Assembly (NCBI GenBank): GCA_030062745.1
Contig: CP099841.1
Location: forward strand, 12,838,970 to 12,902,969
DNA length: 64,000 nt
From: Capitulum mitella
Taxonomy: Eukaryota; Arthropoda; Thecostraca; Pollicipedomorpha; Pollicipedidae
Direction of reading: 5' to 3'
The translations under genes were made by a program, and so were the position numbers. Under the pieces are notes generated by a model, which was not told the DNA's origin, searched no databases, and worked only from the letters and a program-made list of their open reading frames with translations. The stretch's first letter is position 1, and the number at the start of each line of letters is the position of its first letter. Shown here one piece after another: positions 1 to 11,580 of this stretch.

Positions 1-849
1 AACATTGACCCCATGGGCGTTGACTGGAAAGAATTCACCCAAAACGCTTCTCGGCGCTCCCAACTCAAGAGGAGTTCCCGTGCCCCTGACCTTACCTGAC
101 CAACCTAACCTGTCCTAATCTACTGCTTGATCTATTCCTGTCACCACGCTTAAATTTTCCGACAGCTAAGCTTTCGTTGTGGAAAATGAGGAAGGTTTGA
201 CCGCCGAGACGAGTTTACTGCAGTTTTGTAAAAGATGGGTTGTGCCGTCGTTATTTATGGTGCCACTATCACGGGCAATGATTTTGAATGGTGGGGTAAT
301 CCCAACTTGTAGATTACCCCGAAACCTGCCCCTTGGCTCCGTTAGTGCCCTGCTGTTCGATCTTAAGCAACCAATATAAAAATAAGAACACGTGCTTTCG
401 TATTTTACAGCATTTGATCTATTAGTATTGGATAACACAAAACACGAATACGTTCTTATTGAAGAGATCTCTTATATCCATTTTGATCCGTAGCTGTCGC
501 ACAAGCGCTGGCATGCAGGTGCCCATGCTAAGTCCTGCGTCGTATTGCATCACTTTTGCATATCAACATAGTTGCCATGTACTGCCAGATTTAACATCAC
601 GAAGGCACAACGCCAAATAAGGTATGTGTTTTTGCTTTCATTATCTAACAAATGCAGCATAGGCTTTTCGGGTATAAATAATGGAGCCTTTCTTCGGCAG
701 TTATTGGGAGGTATAGCTCCCCTAATCAGATGGCTGGAGGGGATGCACCCCGTCCCCCCCACGTGGCGGAGCCCATGCCCTACACAAATGTCAACCATGC
801 TTCAACTTCCGTGTCTTCAGTTCTTTGATAGCCTTGTTTTATACTAACA
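1..849. other. Unannotated stretch
   Basis: Only short, unsupported open frames are present and none shows a recognisable domain. The stretch around 85-120 has a few TAACCT-like words but no telomere-like array. I see no RNA gene or repeat that I can define here. Confidence 0.5.
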
Positions 850-1790
850 CGAGGACTGGAAGGTGGTTCTTTTTGCTCCCCCCACCTGTTTTTCTTGAAT
901 TTCTCGAGAACGGATCGGAGCTGATTGCTGCTAATTTGTGGCATTTATGGCAGTTGAATAAGTCGTCGGTTGACGCAGAAAAATCGAAAATCGGCCAAAA
1001 AAGTTTGAAGTTTCAAGCATTTGAAGTCAAGGAAACATAACGAAAATAACGGCTGTCGCTGACAAATGGGAACTTAGTGAAAGGACTAGCGTTCCACCTG
1101 AGATTACCGCTTGAACACAATCAGACGATGTCATTTGGGCATACATGATGGATGTACCAAGACCAAAGCCAGGGGCAACAAGGGTCAAGGTCATCAAAGG
1201 TCAAGACCAACCAGCTTGTGACCTGATCCCGATTTGCTTTGCAACATGTTGATTTGTATGAAATATGCATTTAAAAACCCTAATAAAAACACGTGTGCGC
1301 ACACTGATACACCTACATATACCAGGGTCAATGAAGGTCAAGGTCACCAAAGGTCAAGGTCAAATATCTTGTGACCTGGTCCAGATTTGCTTTTTGACAT
1401 GCCAATTTGTATGAAATATGCATCCAAAGACCCAAATAAAAACACGTGTGCGTACATGGATACGCTTAAATATACCGGGGTCAGTGCAGGTCAAGGTCGC
1501 TTGAGGCCAAGGGTAACCATTTTGTGACCTGGTCCAGATTTGCCTTTGCAACATGTCGATTTGTATGAAAGATACATTCAAAGATCCTACTAAAAACACG
1601 TGTGGCACATTGATAATCATATGTGTATGCATATATACATATAAATACATACATAAATATAAACGCTGTAAGTGATCCAATATACCGATATTGGATACCT
1701 TTACTGAAAACACGCCAAAAGATGTTTGTAGCGCCCTCATTTACACTCAAGCTATCCCGTAATGCTCGAAATCTGAGAACTTTCCTCTGC
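850..1790 (+). repeat. Dispersed repeat R2, copy 1
   Basis: This segment shares long colinear blocks with 44551-45240. Shared landmarks are CTCGAGAACGGATCGGAGC, a GTTTGAAG block, CATAACGAAAA, GATGGATG followed by GACCAAAGCC, and TTTACTGAAAACACG near the end. No coding frame runs through both copies. It is an unclassified non-coding interspersed repeat. This copy has an expanded internal tandem array that the 44.5-kb copy holds only once. Confidence 0.6.
1165..1625 (+). repeat. Tandem repeat, about 153 bp x 3
   Basis: Three successive units each contain AGGTCAAGGTC-type words, a TTGTGACCTG(A/G)TCC block, ATTTGTATGAAA and AAAACACGTGTG. The ATTTGTATG landmark begins near 1251, 1404 and 1558, giving periods of 153 and 154 bases. 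One related single unit lies near 44900-45000, so the array probably expanded inside repeat R2. Confidence 0.8.
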
Positions 1791-2619
1791 GTCCCCGTCC
1801 ATAAGCAGCGGGACGGGGTGCACGGGGACACCGTGTGCCCCACCTTAACTGGTGAAATTTAACATTAACGCTTTGGAGTTACACGAAAAGAAATGGCTCG
1901 GAAAGTAGCCGGTGCCTCCTTTGCCGGAACCCGTTCCGCCCCTAGTGACCACGTCCTCCCCCGACTTTGGCGACGTCCGTGTCTATAGCACTTGTGCCGT
2001 GACGTCGGTGAATTCAGCTGAAACAGCAATAACTCTGCAACAATTGAGAATGCTGGCTTCACAAAAAGAATGTGTTCCTTAGAATCCTATACGGACACGC
2101 GTATTTTTCAACGCTCCTCAGGAGCGTCGGAGCCTTTGTGGAGATGGGGGCAAGCGTGATTTTTACCTTGTTTCTCGGCATGCACCGCCTTAGAGTTAAT
2201 GTTAAATGTTGCTAAGAGTTGGGAGGGGGGCAGCTGTCCTCCTGCCCCCTCCCCCGTTCCTGACTGTCCTCGGCCCCTGACTCTCCTCATTGCTTTGCAA
2301 AAGGAAGACCAGTAATACCTGATTTGTGGAAAATTTGGGACACGCGTAGGGACCGTTTTGATTTGGATTGTAATATTTTTTTAAGGATGGCAGGTGGAAT
2401 GCAACCCCTTTAGAAAAATCGTAAATCCTCGTAAAGGATTGCAGACTGTATTGCACTTTCTTCCTGCAATCCTTTTCGCAATTCTTGCTCACTGTCGTTT
2501 ATTTATTACTTACTTTAATGTAAGCCTATGCAATGTAGTGTAAGCCATGTATGCAAACCATGCACGTTAAAAATGCCGTTCAACTTATTGCTCAAATGAG
2601 CAGGAAGTTGAGACCATTG
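1791..2619. other. Unannotated stretch
   Basis: No convincing coding region. Around 2320-2475 there are scattered GGATTG and CAATCC words resembling the short tandem motif at 42655-42785, but no clear array. Confidence 0.4.
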
Positions 2620-3385
2620 GAGAAGATGCTGTGCGCGCGTAAAATAAACCTTTTCCGAGACCCTGCCATCTCGCGTTTGTGGCGTGCGCGGCAGTGCCAA
2701 GTGAGCTTCGCGGGCGTCGAATTCTCTTGGCCGCCAGGTCCGTACTTCTGAACATGACGCTTCAAGAAGAGCTTATGGCCTGGAGGTAGCGCTCCTTGTT
2801 GCCGTCGCGTCATCAGGGGGCCAGAATCAGAACGGTCCGACGGTCACTCTACGCACGAGGCCGTGACCTTGTTGTGCAGCGGCTTGTCCAGGACGACATC
2901 GGGACGATATACGACGCAGATTATGAAGTTTTGGTTGTTAACCTTTCCATCCAGGAGCAAATGCGCCTCATGAGATCTTCTCAAGGAAGTCAGTATCGGC
3001 TTCCACTTAGCTCTTGAGCTACTTGGCGTGCGTCATCAGCTCCTCAAAATGGCGTGGTGTCGGCTTCTGGTGGATTGTCACCTTGTAGGGTGTCAGTTCG
3101 AAATCTGACGCGAGAATCTTTCTCACGGAAGTGCGGCTGATGCCGGCTTCCTGGGTAATGCGCCTGGTCGATTTTGATCAAGTGTGGTTGATGATGGTCT
3201 CCATTTCTGAAACGTTTTCCTGACATCTGATGGATCGTTTCCGACCACCTCTGCCCTACTCAGACTGAGCATTGTTTGCCCAGCCAGGAACCGTTTGGAT
3301 AACCTCAGAATGGTCTTCCTGTCCGGTGACCATTTAGCGTTGAAAAAACTGCGCTACCTCCGTTGAATGATGATGGGCCTCGTCG
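2620..3385 (-). pseudogene. Fossil Tc1/mariner-type transposase
   Basis: Reading the minus strand in shifting frames gives successive blocks typical of an animal mariner-like transposase. A KTILRLSKRF helix-turn-helix piece (about 3290-3318) is followed by TQEAGISRTSVRKIL (about 3110-3160), then EADTDFLEKI. Next come EAHLLLDGKVNNQNF (about 2920-2965) and VVLDKPLHNKVT (about 2868-2905). The family normally has an Asp just before the Glu-Ala-His of the third block; here that position reads His. There are several frameshifts and stops, so it is long dead. The C-terminal part below 2860 is poorly preserved and its end is uncertain. No inverted ends were found. The family was recognised from memory of conserved blocks. 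Confidence 0.7.
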
Positions 3386-4210
3386 TCCAGTGTAATTATA
3401 CGATACTAAACTTTTGATCGTTACTCAGTGGGTATGAAAGACACAGAATGAAACCCAGGCTGGGAATGAAAGCGTATGCGTGAAACGATTTTCCTTTGTG
3501 CGTGCACTTCATTTTGAAGAAGAAATAGGACCTCCATTTTCAGAGAAAATATGGGACACCTTTTCTTTCCACCCGGTGAAAGTAGCCAAGTCATCGTTTC
3601 GGTTCTTTTGACGTAAATGCATCCATATGTTAGGCGAATATGAAACCTGTACATCTTTCAAGGAGCAGAGGACGAGTTTAAGGGGGGGGGGGGCACAAGG
3701 GACATGGGACGCCACAAGGGACCCTCTAAGCTCAGTACTAAATATGACACATTCTGGCTGGACCTTTCAAAGCTTCTCTGCTCGCCGTGGCTTTTCCTAG
3801 CAGAGTTGCAAAAGGTGTCCAACTGCCCATGGAATGCCTCCAGATTTTCCCTCGTATTCTTTTCTTGGGACTGATATTTCGTGCAATAGTGAAAGCGGAA
3901 AATGGAGGGACGTGGTGATTTTGATGGCTCTGAGCGTGAGGGATGAAATATGTATATGAATTCCAGCTATTCCACTGATTTAGTCCGTGTGATTCATGCC
4001 TTTTGGAAGCCGATCTGCAGAGGGCGAGGTTTGCTGCCACTGTCGAGCAGCCGGCATCCCTGTTTCTGAGAGGCCAGGTGTCCTCGGTGACAGACGATCA
4101 GGAGGCGCAGCTGTCGCCATTAATCTGCATTCTGAATATGTCATGAGTACTGTCAGTTTCTGTGGAGAAACGCTGTGGCAGGGTGTGTGTGCCAAGTCTC
4201 TGCTACAATT
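3386..4210. other. Unannotated stretch
   Basis: No supported gene. A run of guanines lies near 3680-3692. Open frames on both strands lack recognisable motifs. Confidence 0.4.
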
Positions 4211-4214
4211 TTAA

Positions 4215-6748
4215 TCCGCGCCCGACTGTGGGTCGGCGCCAGGGGTTCAATTTTTGTCTCTTTAGATTAAATTAGTATTATACATTACATATAAATGATC
4301 TTCAAATGTAAAATTAAAATAATGAAATGAAAAATTAAAAAAGTTAAAAAAAGGCCGTGCGCGCTCGCCGGGGGGGGGATTGACCGCCCTCCCCCCCAAC
4401 TCACAAACGTTGGTTGCACGATAAAAATAAGCATACCTCTGGGAAGTTCGTGACGAGTGGAGCTCGAAATTGGTCTCATTTTTAGTTTTGAATTATGTGT
4501 AAGCTATTTACGTCCTATGTACGTTTTCTCATAGCCGCCTGCATGAGACCCAGAAACGGTCTGAATCTCAAGGGCTGTAACTTATAAAGTCTAGATAAAG
4601 GCACCAGCGGACATGTTAAAGTCGGCATATCCCGCTATACGCCTAATTTTTCTGATTTCTTTAACATGTATACGGAAACGTTGGGTTAAGGACACGGTGA
4701 TCTTTGCAACGCTGCAAGCGGGCGTCGCCGACGAAAGCGGTTTGAAATTAACGGGAACTAATTTTGGCGTTCTTTAATTTTCGCGAAATATGGCTTTCTT
4801 GATTTCGTTGTTTCTTGATCCCGGCGGTTCTTGGAATGGACTTTTCATGCTTAAATTTTGGAGAAACTCAGGAATTATCAATCTACACAGCTGGCGGAGC
4901 TTTATTCGCGAAAGTCTGTTTATTCTCAAAATATGATTTTTTTTTAGACTTTTCCAACTTCCTGGTATCGTTCGCAGCTGTGGGAGCCAGTTCTGCCAGT
5001 TTTAACCCGATCTGAGTCATTCATTGCCGATTTTGATGACAGTGCATTTTGACTCATAACAGTTGTTCGTGACTTGACCTCAGGTCAATGGTCGGAGGCC
5101 ATTGGAACTTTGCCTATTAATGGTGAATGGATGTCTGGATCTCCCGGCAAACTTGTAAAAAATTCCGTAAGTTTCCGGAAAAAACGACATGTGTTGAAAA
5201 CTAACTTGACTTTAGGCCAAGGACACGGGCATTCCCGAAAAATCCGAGATAGCAGATTTGTTCCATTTATTAACCCGCGCACGATCGTCGGTCGGCGACG
5301 ATCACGCCCGACTGGGGGGGGGGGGCAGTTGGCCGCCCCCTGTAACTCACGAACGGTTGGTCGCACGATAAAAATAAGCACACCGTTGGAAAGCTTGTGA
5401 CGAGTAGAACTCAAATCTGGTCTCATTTTCAGTTTTAGATAATATGTAAGTAATTTATGTTCTATATATCTTTTCTCATAGCCGACTGCATGAGACCGAG
5501 AAATGGCCTGAATCTCAAAGGGCTGTGACTAATAACGCATAGGCGAAGGCACCGGCGCACAAGTAAAGGTCCGCAAATGCCGATACACATCTAATTTCTC
5601 GGATTTGTTCAATATTTACGCCGAAACGTTGAGTTAAAGACACGCCAATTTTCGCGCCGGCTGTGGGCGTGCGCCGCAACCGTACGCAGTAAGAAATTAA
5701 CGCGAGCTAATTTTAGCGTTCCTTTGTTTTTGCGAGAAAACCTATCCATGTAAATTTTATTCATCTTAGTGGTTCTTGTAGTGGTTTTTCATGCTTAAAT
5801 TTTGGAGAAATTCATTAGTTACCAATTTCTACACAACTGGCGGAGCTTTATTAGCGAGGGCCTGTTGATTTCCAAAATTTGCAGTTTTCAAACTTTTTGA
5901 ACTTCTTGGTATCATTCGCAACTGGGCTAGCGAGTTCTGCCATTTTCTGTTCGTTCTGAGTCATTTATCGCCGATTTTGACAGTGGCACATTTTGGCTTA
6001 CGACAGTTATTCGTGACCTGACCTCAGGTCAATGGCTGGAAGTCATTGATACTTTGCCCAATGACGGCAACTAGATGTCTGCTTCACTCCACACTAAAAA
6101 TGTTATGAAATATCCCGTCAATTTCTGAAAAAACGACGACATGTCTTAAAAATGAGCTTGACCGTAGGTTAATGACCCGAAAAATCCCAAAAAATCTGAG
6201 ATAGCAGATTTGTTGCATCTATCAAGATAACTACTTCCTGAAAGTATTACTGTGGTATCTTGTTTTCCAAAAAAGTTACAGTGCGCTAAACGTTTTTGGA
6301 TATAGGCCTGTTTGACCTGACCTAGGTTATGCACCTGACCTGACCTGAGGCCAAAACTCTGACACAAGGTGTAAAAATGATCAAGCAAAACGTACACAAA
6401 GCTTTGTGGCTCTGAGTTAGTTTGTTCTCTCGCAATCGCAGAAAAACCTTAAAGGGGGCGGTAAACTGCCCCCCAGTCGGGGCGCATTAAAATCTCTAAA
6501 CCTGGAAAGTTTTATTGTGATATCATGTTTTGCGAAGAAGTTACAGTTCGCTGGACCTTTTTAGATATAGGTCCACTTGACCTGATCCAGGTTAGGCACC
6601 TTACCTGACCTTAGATAAAAAAATAGTGGAAGGTGCAAAAATAATCAAACAAAAAGTACGCAACGTTTCGTGGCACTACAGGTGTTCGTTCTCTCGCTGT
6701 CTCGGAAAACCTTAGGGAGCGGTCAACCGGCCCCCAGTTGGGGAGGGG
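4215..6748 (+). mobile_element. piggyBac-like non-autonomous element, copy A (interrupted)
   Basis: This copy of the 1.21-kb TTAA family begins after TTAA at 4211-4214 with TCCGCGCCCGACTG and ends at CCAGTTGGGGAGGGG before a decayed TTTA (6749-6752). It is split by copy B at 5270. The sequence before B ends in AGCAGATTTGTTCC, and the matching continuation GGAAAGTTTTATTGTGATATC resumes after B. It also has an AT-rich insertion of about 120 bases near 4241-4362. It encodes no transposase. The piggyBac-like assignment rests on the TTAA duplications and CCC/GGG ends. Confidence 0.75.
5274..6486 (+). mobile_element. piggyBac-like non-autonomous element, copy B (nested in A)
   Basis: A full-length 1213-bp copy flanked by TTAA at 5270-5273 and 6487-6490, lying inside copy A. 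The left end is CCCGCGCACGATCG. The right end reads CCCCAGTCGGGGCGCA, where other copies end in GGCGGG. It contains the TGACCTCAGGTCA and GACCTAGGT palindromic words typical of the family. There is no coding capacity. Confidence 0.85.
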
Positions 6749-6752
6749 TTTA

Positions 6753-7101
6753 TGCTCGGAGAGAGGGACGGAAGGACTCAGATTCCCTCCATGACTCTGA
6801 TCACGTCCAAAGTATTGATTTACCACTGGATTTCTAGAATCTTGTTTTCATTTCAAGAACGCCTAAATGCATTAAAGGTAAATAGATTTTCTATCCTGCT
6901 TACAAAATTTGCCGCCGTTTAGAAAAAAAGTTTATGTCATAATCGCGTCACTATGCAATCTGATTGCACACCATACTTGATAACCGTCTTCAGAAAGCCT
7001 TAGCCCTTAGCAGTTGACATCCGACGAAGCAAGACATGTTGGCCCCGCATTTTGCACCATAACCCAGCGGGGAAGGGGACGTTTCAACGCCCTCCCCCCC
7101 C
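6753..7101. other. Short spacer between element copies
   Basis: No gene recognised. The last 50 bases are rich in G and C runs like the ends of the TTAA family and may be a terminal remnant of another copy, but this is not resolvable by eye. Confidence 0.4.
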
Positions 7102-7105
7102 TTAA

Positions 7106-8317
7106 ACCCGCTCGTCAGTCGGCGCCATGCACGCCCGACTGGGGGGGGGGGCAGTTGACCGCCCCATCTCTAACTCACGAACCGTTGGTCGTGCGATAAA
7201 AATAAGTACACCGTTGTAAAGCTCGTGACGAGTAGAGCTCGAAGCTGACCTCATTTTTAGTTTTGGATTATATTTAAACCATTTACGCCTTATGTATGTT
7301 TTGTCACAGCCGCTTGCATGAGACCGACGAACGGCCTGGAGCTCAATCGCTGTGACTAGTAAAGTCTAGATAAAGGTGCCAGCGGACAGGTTAAAGTCCG
7401 AAGATGCCGATACGCGTCTAATTTCTTTGATTTATTTAATATATACGCAGAAACGTTGAGTTAAAGACACGGGGATTTTCGCAACTCTGCATGGCGGGCG
7501 CCGCCGACGAAGGCGGTTTGAAATTAACGGGAGCTAATTTTAGGGTTCTTTTATTTTCGCAAAATATGCCTTTCCAACTGTTTTTTTCTTGATCCCAGTG
7601 GTTCTTGTGGTGGTTTCTCGCGCTGAAATGTTGGAAATTTCTGTAGTTATCAATCTATGCAATTTGTGGAGCTTTATTCGCGAGGGCCTGTTTATTTCCA
7701 AAATTTGCAGTTTTCAAACTTTTTGAAGTTCTTGCTATCATTCACAACTGGGCTAGGCAGTTCTGCCATTTTCTGTCCGATCTGAGTCATTCATTGCCGA
7801 TTTTGATGGCAGTGCATTTTGACCCATAACATTTATTCGTGATCTGACCTCAGGTCAGTGGTTGCAGGTCATTGAAACTTTGCGGGTTGACGGTGAATGG
7901 ATGTCTGGATCTCCCGACACTCAAATTGTTTTAGAAAATCCCTCCGGTTTTCGAAAAAACGACGACATGCGTTGAAAACGGGCTTGGCCTTAGGTCAATG
8001 ACCCGTACATTTCTGAAAAATTCGAGGTAGCAGATTTGTTGCATTAATCGGAATCTCTATCCCTTGAAACTTTAGTTGTGATATTATGTTTGGAGAAAAA
8101 GTTACTTGGCGCCTAGCTTTTTTGGACATAGATCCACTTGACATGACCTAGGTCGGACACCTTGTTTGACCTGAGGATAAAAATTGGTTACAATGTGTAA
8201 AAATAATCAAACAAAAGGTACACAGAGTTCTGTGGCGCTGCGTTCCTTCGTTCTATCGCAATCTTGGAAAAACCTCGGGGAGAGGACGTTTCACCGCTCC
8301 CCCCAGTCTGGGGCCGG
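7106..8317 (+). mobile_element. piggyBac-like non-autonomous element, copy C
   Basis: A 1212-bp copy flanked by TTAA at 7102-7105 and 8318-8321. The left end is ACCCGCTCGTCAG and the right end is CCCAGTCTGGGGCCGG. It groups with A and I by shared wording such as TTTTGACYCATAACA and GGAGCTAATTTTAG. No transposase frame. Confidence 0.85.
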
Positions 8318-8321
8318 TTAA

Positions 8322-9957
8322 GGACTTGGTGGTGGTAAATGGACAGCTCGCGCAAGGCGCTGAAATTGGCAGTGTCTTTCTCTACATCCTTTGTGCATGC
8401 CCTGTACAGTTTGCGACTTTCACTCATGTCAGGTCACTGGACTAGATCAGGTAAAAGAGGTCAATCCCGGATTTTTTCTTCAGAAAGCCACTTGTGAACA
8501 GCGCCATAGATCACTCGATCTGGAACTTTGGGGGACAGTAGTATAGAAGATTCCTAAGAAATGACGTATCCAGAATTTTTCGTCAATGTCAAGGTCATTG
8601 GCCTGAGTCAGCTCGGTTTCGCCTTACTCCACTATTTCTAACAGTTTTGAACCGTTCCTTCGGCTTGTTGGTGCCTAAAATGAATTCATTGGGTAAGGAA
8701 GCTCTGAATACGGGTGAACCAGGAAAAGGGGTCCAAACCCTGTTTTGTTGATTCTTGGGGTAATAATAGGCACTAAAGTGGATTTTGCTGTCCAAAGTTG
8801 TATCAAGACGTTCCCAAGCTGTGAAGCGACCTTAGGTCACCTGAGGTCATGCGAGGTCACCGTGGTAGAAGATGAGCTGAAATCCAGATATGAGCTTTGT
8901 CCACCTGGTCTATTTCATGACACAATGGCAGATCTAGACATAAGAAGATGAATCCCAAACTTGTTTCAAATCAAGTCGTGACCCCAGGTCAGGCCAGCTC
9001 ATATGATTGACCCTTATCTGACACTTTGATGATAATGGTTGTGGCACCAAAGGAGTTTCATTCCGAAGGTACTCCTTGCTCTTTTGCTTGTATTCTTTCA
9101 GTTTATTTCTTGGGACATTCCACATACAATGCGGCTATTCTCTGCCCATGTGTCATACGGAAAAAAGCGTTAAAAATGGAACTGTTATTGATCCTCGACA
9201 GTGTACGAAATATGGTAAAGAAAACAGCCGAATGTTAGGCCAGGTCGCAACGTCAGGTCATGTCACGACGGGACATGAACATTGTAGTCTGTAAATATCT
9301 TGAAAATGTTCGTATTTCGTATTCGTATCGTATACACATCCATTTCTTGCGCTTTGGAAGCATACGTGAACAATTCGCCAGGGACGTTCAAGAACTTCAC
9401 AAATATAGCAAGATTAAAAATGGAATTATGTCAGGCGGCTTGATGCGATGTGATTGCATGCATGTTATAAATTATATGTCACCGTAAAAACATTCTATTG
9501 CCTCTCTATTGGCATGCTCAGAATTGCTCAGTCTTTGTCACGGGCGGAACTAGAGCTCTTCTCAGTCATTTTCCATACAGAAGCCAAAAATCACGTTATT
9601 TTCCGGAATTCCCCAAATATTTTGCTTGGTTTGAAACGTACTCGAGCAAGATTTATTGATGTCAAAAGTTTAACTTTTCTCCGGCATTCAGTTCGCGAAA
9701 GAGAGGGGATCGTCGAACCCCCCGCCTGCTCCGGCCGCCCTCGTCAGGGTGCCGGTTGGGTAAAAGTTAATAACGCAGGCTGTCGTCATCACGCCGTTTT
9801 TCTGCGGCGCACTGCGCCGTCGACGCGTTCTGGTGCCAGTGTTTCCACCGGGATTCCTGTTCCGACCACCTGTGTATCATTGATTTTCCGTGATGACATT
9901 CGTCTCCTGCCAGGTGCCCGGAGAAGTGCGCATATTCAGCCTTACCACCGTGCGTCG
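8322..9957. other. Unannotated stretch with AGGTCA-type words
   Basis: No gene supported. Between about 8430 and 9010 there are several TGACCT/AGGTCA words, for example around 8828-8860 (CCTTAGGTCACCTGAGGTCA). Open frames at 9454-9957 run into the minisatellite and show no domain. Confidence 0.4.
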
Positions 9958-10192
9958 GCGCTCAGACCAGGCGACAGACCGTGCATCCGAGGGCACTCAG
10001 ACCCGGCGACTGATCGTGCATCCGAGGGCACTCAGACCCGACGACAGACTGTACATCCGAGGGCACTCAGAGCCGACGACAGACCGTACATTCGACGGCA
10101 CTGAGACCCAGCGACAGACCGTGTATCGGGCACTTGGACCCTCCGACAGATCGCCCATCTAGCATTTAGACCCAGCGACAGGTTTTCCAGCC
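9958..10192 (+). repeat. 35-bp minisatellite, about 6 units
   Basis: Units begin at 9958, 9993, 10028, 10063 and 10098 with GCACTCAGACCCG, then CGACAGACCGT and CATCCGAGG. The first four are exactly 35 bases; the fifth is 32, the sixth about 34, and a partial unit follows. The long plus-strand open frame crossing it exists because 35 is not a multiple of three and the units lack stops, so I do not call a protein. Confidence 0.9.
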
Positions 10193-11234
10193 AAGCAGTC
10201 AGACAAGCAAGGTTTTTTATTACAAACTGCCAAAACTGCCCAGTCAAGGGTGTAAAACCAGTGACCTCAGAGTAAGCACATGAACTTGCGACCCTTCAGA
10301 ACAGATATCACACACTACTTAAGCACACGCTGGGAAAGCTGACGTTTCCCAAGTCACATGCGATGAAAATAGCTACAGGTTGGGTCAAAGCAGTGGAACC
10401 TAAACCCCCGCAGGCATCATCTGGAAAACTGTTTTCACGCAGTCACTACATCTGACTGTATAAAGGGAACACGGAGCGAACGGCACACGTTTGCGACGCT
10501 GGCTTTCGCACCGCTCAAGAGCAGGAGCTCACAGCAAGCGGCTAACACCCACAGCCAGAGACACCGTCATTGCCAGGGCGGTGTGGGACGCACTAGGGCT
10601 GCCGGCGTTACACATGTTGAAGTCGCATATGGTCATCACAATGCCGTTGGTGGTCTTGATCGTCTCGGCGCGCCGTTTTTGTGTGCAGATGCTCAGCTGC
10701 TCAGCTGAAAAGAAGACTGTCACTCAGATCTTGCAGACGGTAACAAGGAAACTGTGCAAGCTTTGACTATATGTTCTCGAATCTTAACTTAGAACATTGC
10801 ACTGAATATGGTATATTACTAAACAAAAACCTAAGTATTGAATTCTGACGTGCATGAAATTGACCTGAAACATGCGGCCCGCACCATTGTTAGAAAAGGC
10901 ATTGTTTCCTGTGTTGAAGAACACCAGAAAATATGTGGTACAAAAAACAGTTTATTTTCCAGAAGTCTGATTTTCTGCCTCCATCAAAAAGCTACATAAT
11001 AACCATAAATAACATAAATAACGATAAACTGATATTTCTGCAAGCCAATGACTCTGCCTCCACTCAGTAAGAAGCACGTTCGATGTCGTAATCGACTTAC
11101 ACCAAGAATGCCAACTTAAACCGGTATTACTATGCAAAATTTTGTACTCGAAAACGAAAATTATATTCCGGCACCAAAAACAAAAAACCAAATTTCCGAC
11201 CCTGGCCCACATCATTGTACCACGCGGATTTGAA
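10193..11234. other. Unannotated stretch
   Basis: No recognisable coding sequence or repeat. Short open frames on both strands near 10490-10770 overlap each other and have no motif. Confidence 0.4.
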
Positions 11235-11580
11235 TTATTTATCTTCACCGGGCCGGGAGGAGAATGGGGAACCCCTCAGGTTTCTGAGGATGGCTAAAAA
11301 CGAAACGGCGCAGAGGCACGAAACTTGGAACACCTTTTAACACATCATTTTTATACCTTGTGTAAATATTTCAATCCAGGCCCATCTTAGGTTATTGACG
11401 TAAAACAGGTCAAGTACGCCCATGTTCCCAAAAAATAAAACTGGCACAAAATTTTGTGAAATGCGTCGATTGACATGAAAGCTGCCACGTTGATAGAACA
11501 TGGCAGAACAATTCCACTATCTCGAATTTTTCGGAGATGTGTGGGGTATTGGCCTGAGGTCAGCTAAACGTGCAGCTTTT
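11235..11580 (-). mobile_element. Diverged fragment of the TTAA element family
   Basis: Plus-strand order CCCCTCAGGTTT, CACGAAACTT, ACATCATTTTTATACCTTGTG, CAGGTCAAG, CCCATGTTCCCAAAAA and CTCGAATTTTTCGGA matches the 3' half of the inverted family copies at 20.7, 55.6 and 58.5 kb, with heavy divergence. Neither TTAA flank is preserved. Confidence 0.5.

Noticed and set aside
9454-10104. 216-codon plus-strand open frame
   Set aside because: Its C-terminal third translates the 35-bp minisatellite and the rest has no domain, so it is a repeat artefact.
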